Shown piece after piece: positions 33,701 to 34,053 of a stretch of 34,053 nucleotides of DNA. The position numbers were made by a program, and so were the translations under genes. Numbering within the stretch: the first letter of the stretch is position 1; each line of letters starts with the position of its first letter. Source of the DNA: Actinomycetota bacterium (GTDB taxonomy: Bacteria; Actinomycetota; Coriobacteriia; Anaerosomatales; JAUXNU01); the NCBI GenBank assembly GCA_030682655.1, contig JAUXNU010000123.1, positions 1 through 34,053 of the forward strand. The letters are read 5' to 3'. Under the pieces are notes generated by a model. It did not search any database and was not told the DNA's origin. It saw only the letters and a program-made list of their open reading frames with translations.

Positions 33701-34053
33701 CCGAGTACCACCGCACCATGAACGACAAGCACACCTTCGGCGCCATGGACCCGGGCTGCGTGAGCGCCGGCTGTCATGCCGCCAACACGCTGCCGGAGGC
33801 TCATGCGCCATATCTCGACCGCTACCCGCAGTACACCGACACGTGCGCGCTTTGCCACCTGAACACGGGCGACACGCGCGTCGCCAACGGCTACCCGCCG
33901 ATCGACTGGGCTACGGCGAGCGCGGACTGCTCGACGTGCCACACGGTCCACGGCGACATCACGACGATCCACACCGCTCCGGCAAGCCAGGAGTGCGTCG
34001 ACTGCCACGAGACGGCCGACGTCCGCACCATCCACGGCGCGACCCAGGCCGCC
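30754..34053 (+). CDS. Giant multiheme c-type cytochrome with embedded CBM-like domain (runs off window)
   Basis: The frame stays open for 1100 codons to the window end. ATG 30754 has GGGGAG seven bases upstream; GTG 30751 is an adjacent alternative. The signal peptide is MKSRLLLFALLVGVVVAIPV, cut near ASA-IPV. Hemes begin at Cys36 with five CXXCH and one CX4CH (Cys204). Residues about 225-349 have no heme and look like a carbohydrate-binding beta-sandwich (GPGIVRVYGLRDAFGGLADV; LSVGLHTITITALGRRTL). The remainder is dense heme sequence. In total 31 CXXCH, four CX4CH (Cys204, 432, 530, 1002) and one CX3CH (Cys862) are visible, with many extra histidines for axial ligation. It is probably extracellular and carries electrons over long distance. 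The C-terminus and any anchor lie outside the window. Confidence 0.92.
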   Translation, partial: MKSRLLLFALLVGVVVAIPVAASAIPVPPFETNTSCLECHDVAAGGPVISTVDFSAASVDLTKCNACHWVQNHYPHGSFVQCNSCHYSMPTRTDFFNSSVSTPYGFFASAVSPSLDPALIHEAHANGSWPKGVTTHPTKGQPVYCASCHAPAACDACHGTVPHGNHTAAAPGDPYPGVTRTVARGATPAQYSTTNTTVSETSRCINPSCHDVAGVPGAIVRAQFEENSPLVTYAPLWDTELSLFYSGGQLFYTGRAGYKANITVSGPGIVRVYGLRDAFGGLADVTVDGGSPTRVDFFSNATQYNALVFQTDDLSVGLHTITITALGRRTLGSGGNSVYLDVVRVLNLTGASFKPDCTDCHADRKVTHGYDSVDHVADVGASSNPGEPACGTCHEMDVLTEHERSSSSSAGGTCGTCHPAPRDTYGDWDQSCEQGGCHAAGSATGKHADMASDHTPPSAGAVCAECHAGDLGAVHVDASVTDGAGTRTTCNVCHTTTTVPTTNDCTVCHFTFDGHYDAAVHTSTWTLAGCDSAGCHPTRDLMDAHTDKNAAFTCFGCHSSSDPIVVAAIDDGDTACGTCHTSVSQTDSHRAVHWANPPLVGGVTPTPFYSYYTGSAGTSPTKDCAGCHVSNLVDEHIGVFENGQWTRVPRTDSAGAALTCATCHASLDSATMTAIALGQTKCDACHVVHGPIGKVHKSTYVANPDIDCSGCHSVDLTVVHNGYMTTTTPSGRVLSGCELCHAYTEGDLGQRVQDAIAVTNDTKCDACHLAYHEGSTSHGASAPESVDDCGTCHGTVEAGVLDVVSIHAGVTSPGPCKVCHNNPTRVVDLTTKSAECASCHATVGTDYHRNMDVHVSPDAALCSGQCHHRNPDVTVVHTAGCTTCHTTVNTEGITTACTNCHLVQGEDYHENIDAAHTTSDAPSTDCIRCHGDTPDVRKIHTTLQCATCHNSLCVDCHTVHSPAPGSALLKVMACSTCHAVSGTEYHRTMNDKHTFGAMDPGCVSAGCHAANTLPEAHAPYLDRYPQYTDTCALCHLNTGDTRVANGYPPIDWATASADCSTCHTVHGDITTIHTAPASQECVDCHETADVRTIHGATQAA

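Noticed and set aside
30754-34053. CRISPR-like or tandem DNA repeat signal from recurring TGYNNNNNNTGYCAY
   Set aside because: The recurrence is codon-level and comes from CXXCH motifs in one open frame; intervals and flanks vary, with no repeat-spacer pattern.

Overview
The window looks like a chromosomal segment from a high-GC Actinomycetota-type bacterium. GTG starts are frequent, genes overlap by GTGA/ATGA junctions, and an actinobacterial-style Rex sits beside giant multiheme c-type cytochromes and a ResB (system II cytochrome maturation) gene. Multiheme-rich, anaerobic, Coriobacteriia-like lineages fit best, but that placement is inference. No rRNA, tRNA, CRISPR array, transposase or phage gene was seen.

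Positions 1-18224 hold a cell-surface polysaccharide locus. On the minus strand at the left are three overlapping glycosyltransferase genes, the last cut by the window edge. On the plus strand a GT2 gene is followed by a complete dTDP-L-rhamnose set in the order rfbA-rfbC-rfbB-rfbD (3613-7067). A minus-strand GT4 (7074-8378) is a clear paralogue of the GT4 at 288-1568. Then come two coupled GT4 genes, a degenerate CPBP-family membrane protein, a minus-strand manC-gmd pair making GDP-4-keto-6-deoxymannose, a phosphogluco/phosphomannomutase, another GT4, and a polyprenyl-phosphate sugar-1-phosphate transferase that would start the repeat unit. No flippase or chain-length regulator is visible.

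Positions 18233-22852 form a tight plus-strand run: an O-antigen-ligase/polymerase-type protein with TPRs, the NADH/NAD+-sensing repressor Rex, a membrane-anchored TPR protein and a membrane-anchored six-bladed NHL propeller. This run physically joins the glycan genes to the electron-transfer genes.

Positions 22908-34053 are a cytochrome locus. It contains a seven-heme secreted cytochrome, a 1363-residue cytochrome (TolB-like propeller, Ig-like domain, FN3, then 14 CXXCH motifs), a strong terminator, a lipoprotein, ResB, and a giant cytochrome that leaves the window still open after 1100 codons. That last protein has 31 CXXCH, four CX4CH and one CX3CH motif and an embedded beta-sandwich that resembles carbohydrate-binding modules.

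Both giant cytochrome genes are preceded by a TGTGA-N6-TCACA palindrome. This half-site pattern is shared by actinobacterial Rex operators and CRP/FNR sites; in one case it lies between a good -35 and -10. The second cytochrome also has a leader of about 240 nt with strong hairpins and an intrinsic-terminator-like element. The working hypothesis is a redox-controlled extracellular electron-transfer system whose cytochromes may be held in a self-made polysaccharide matrix.
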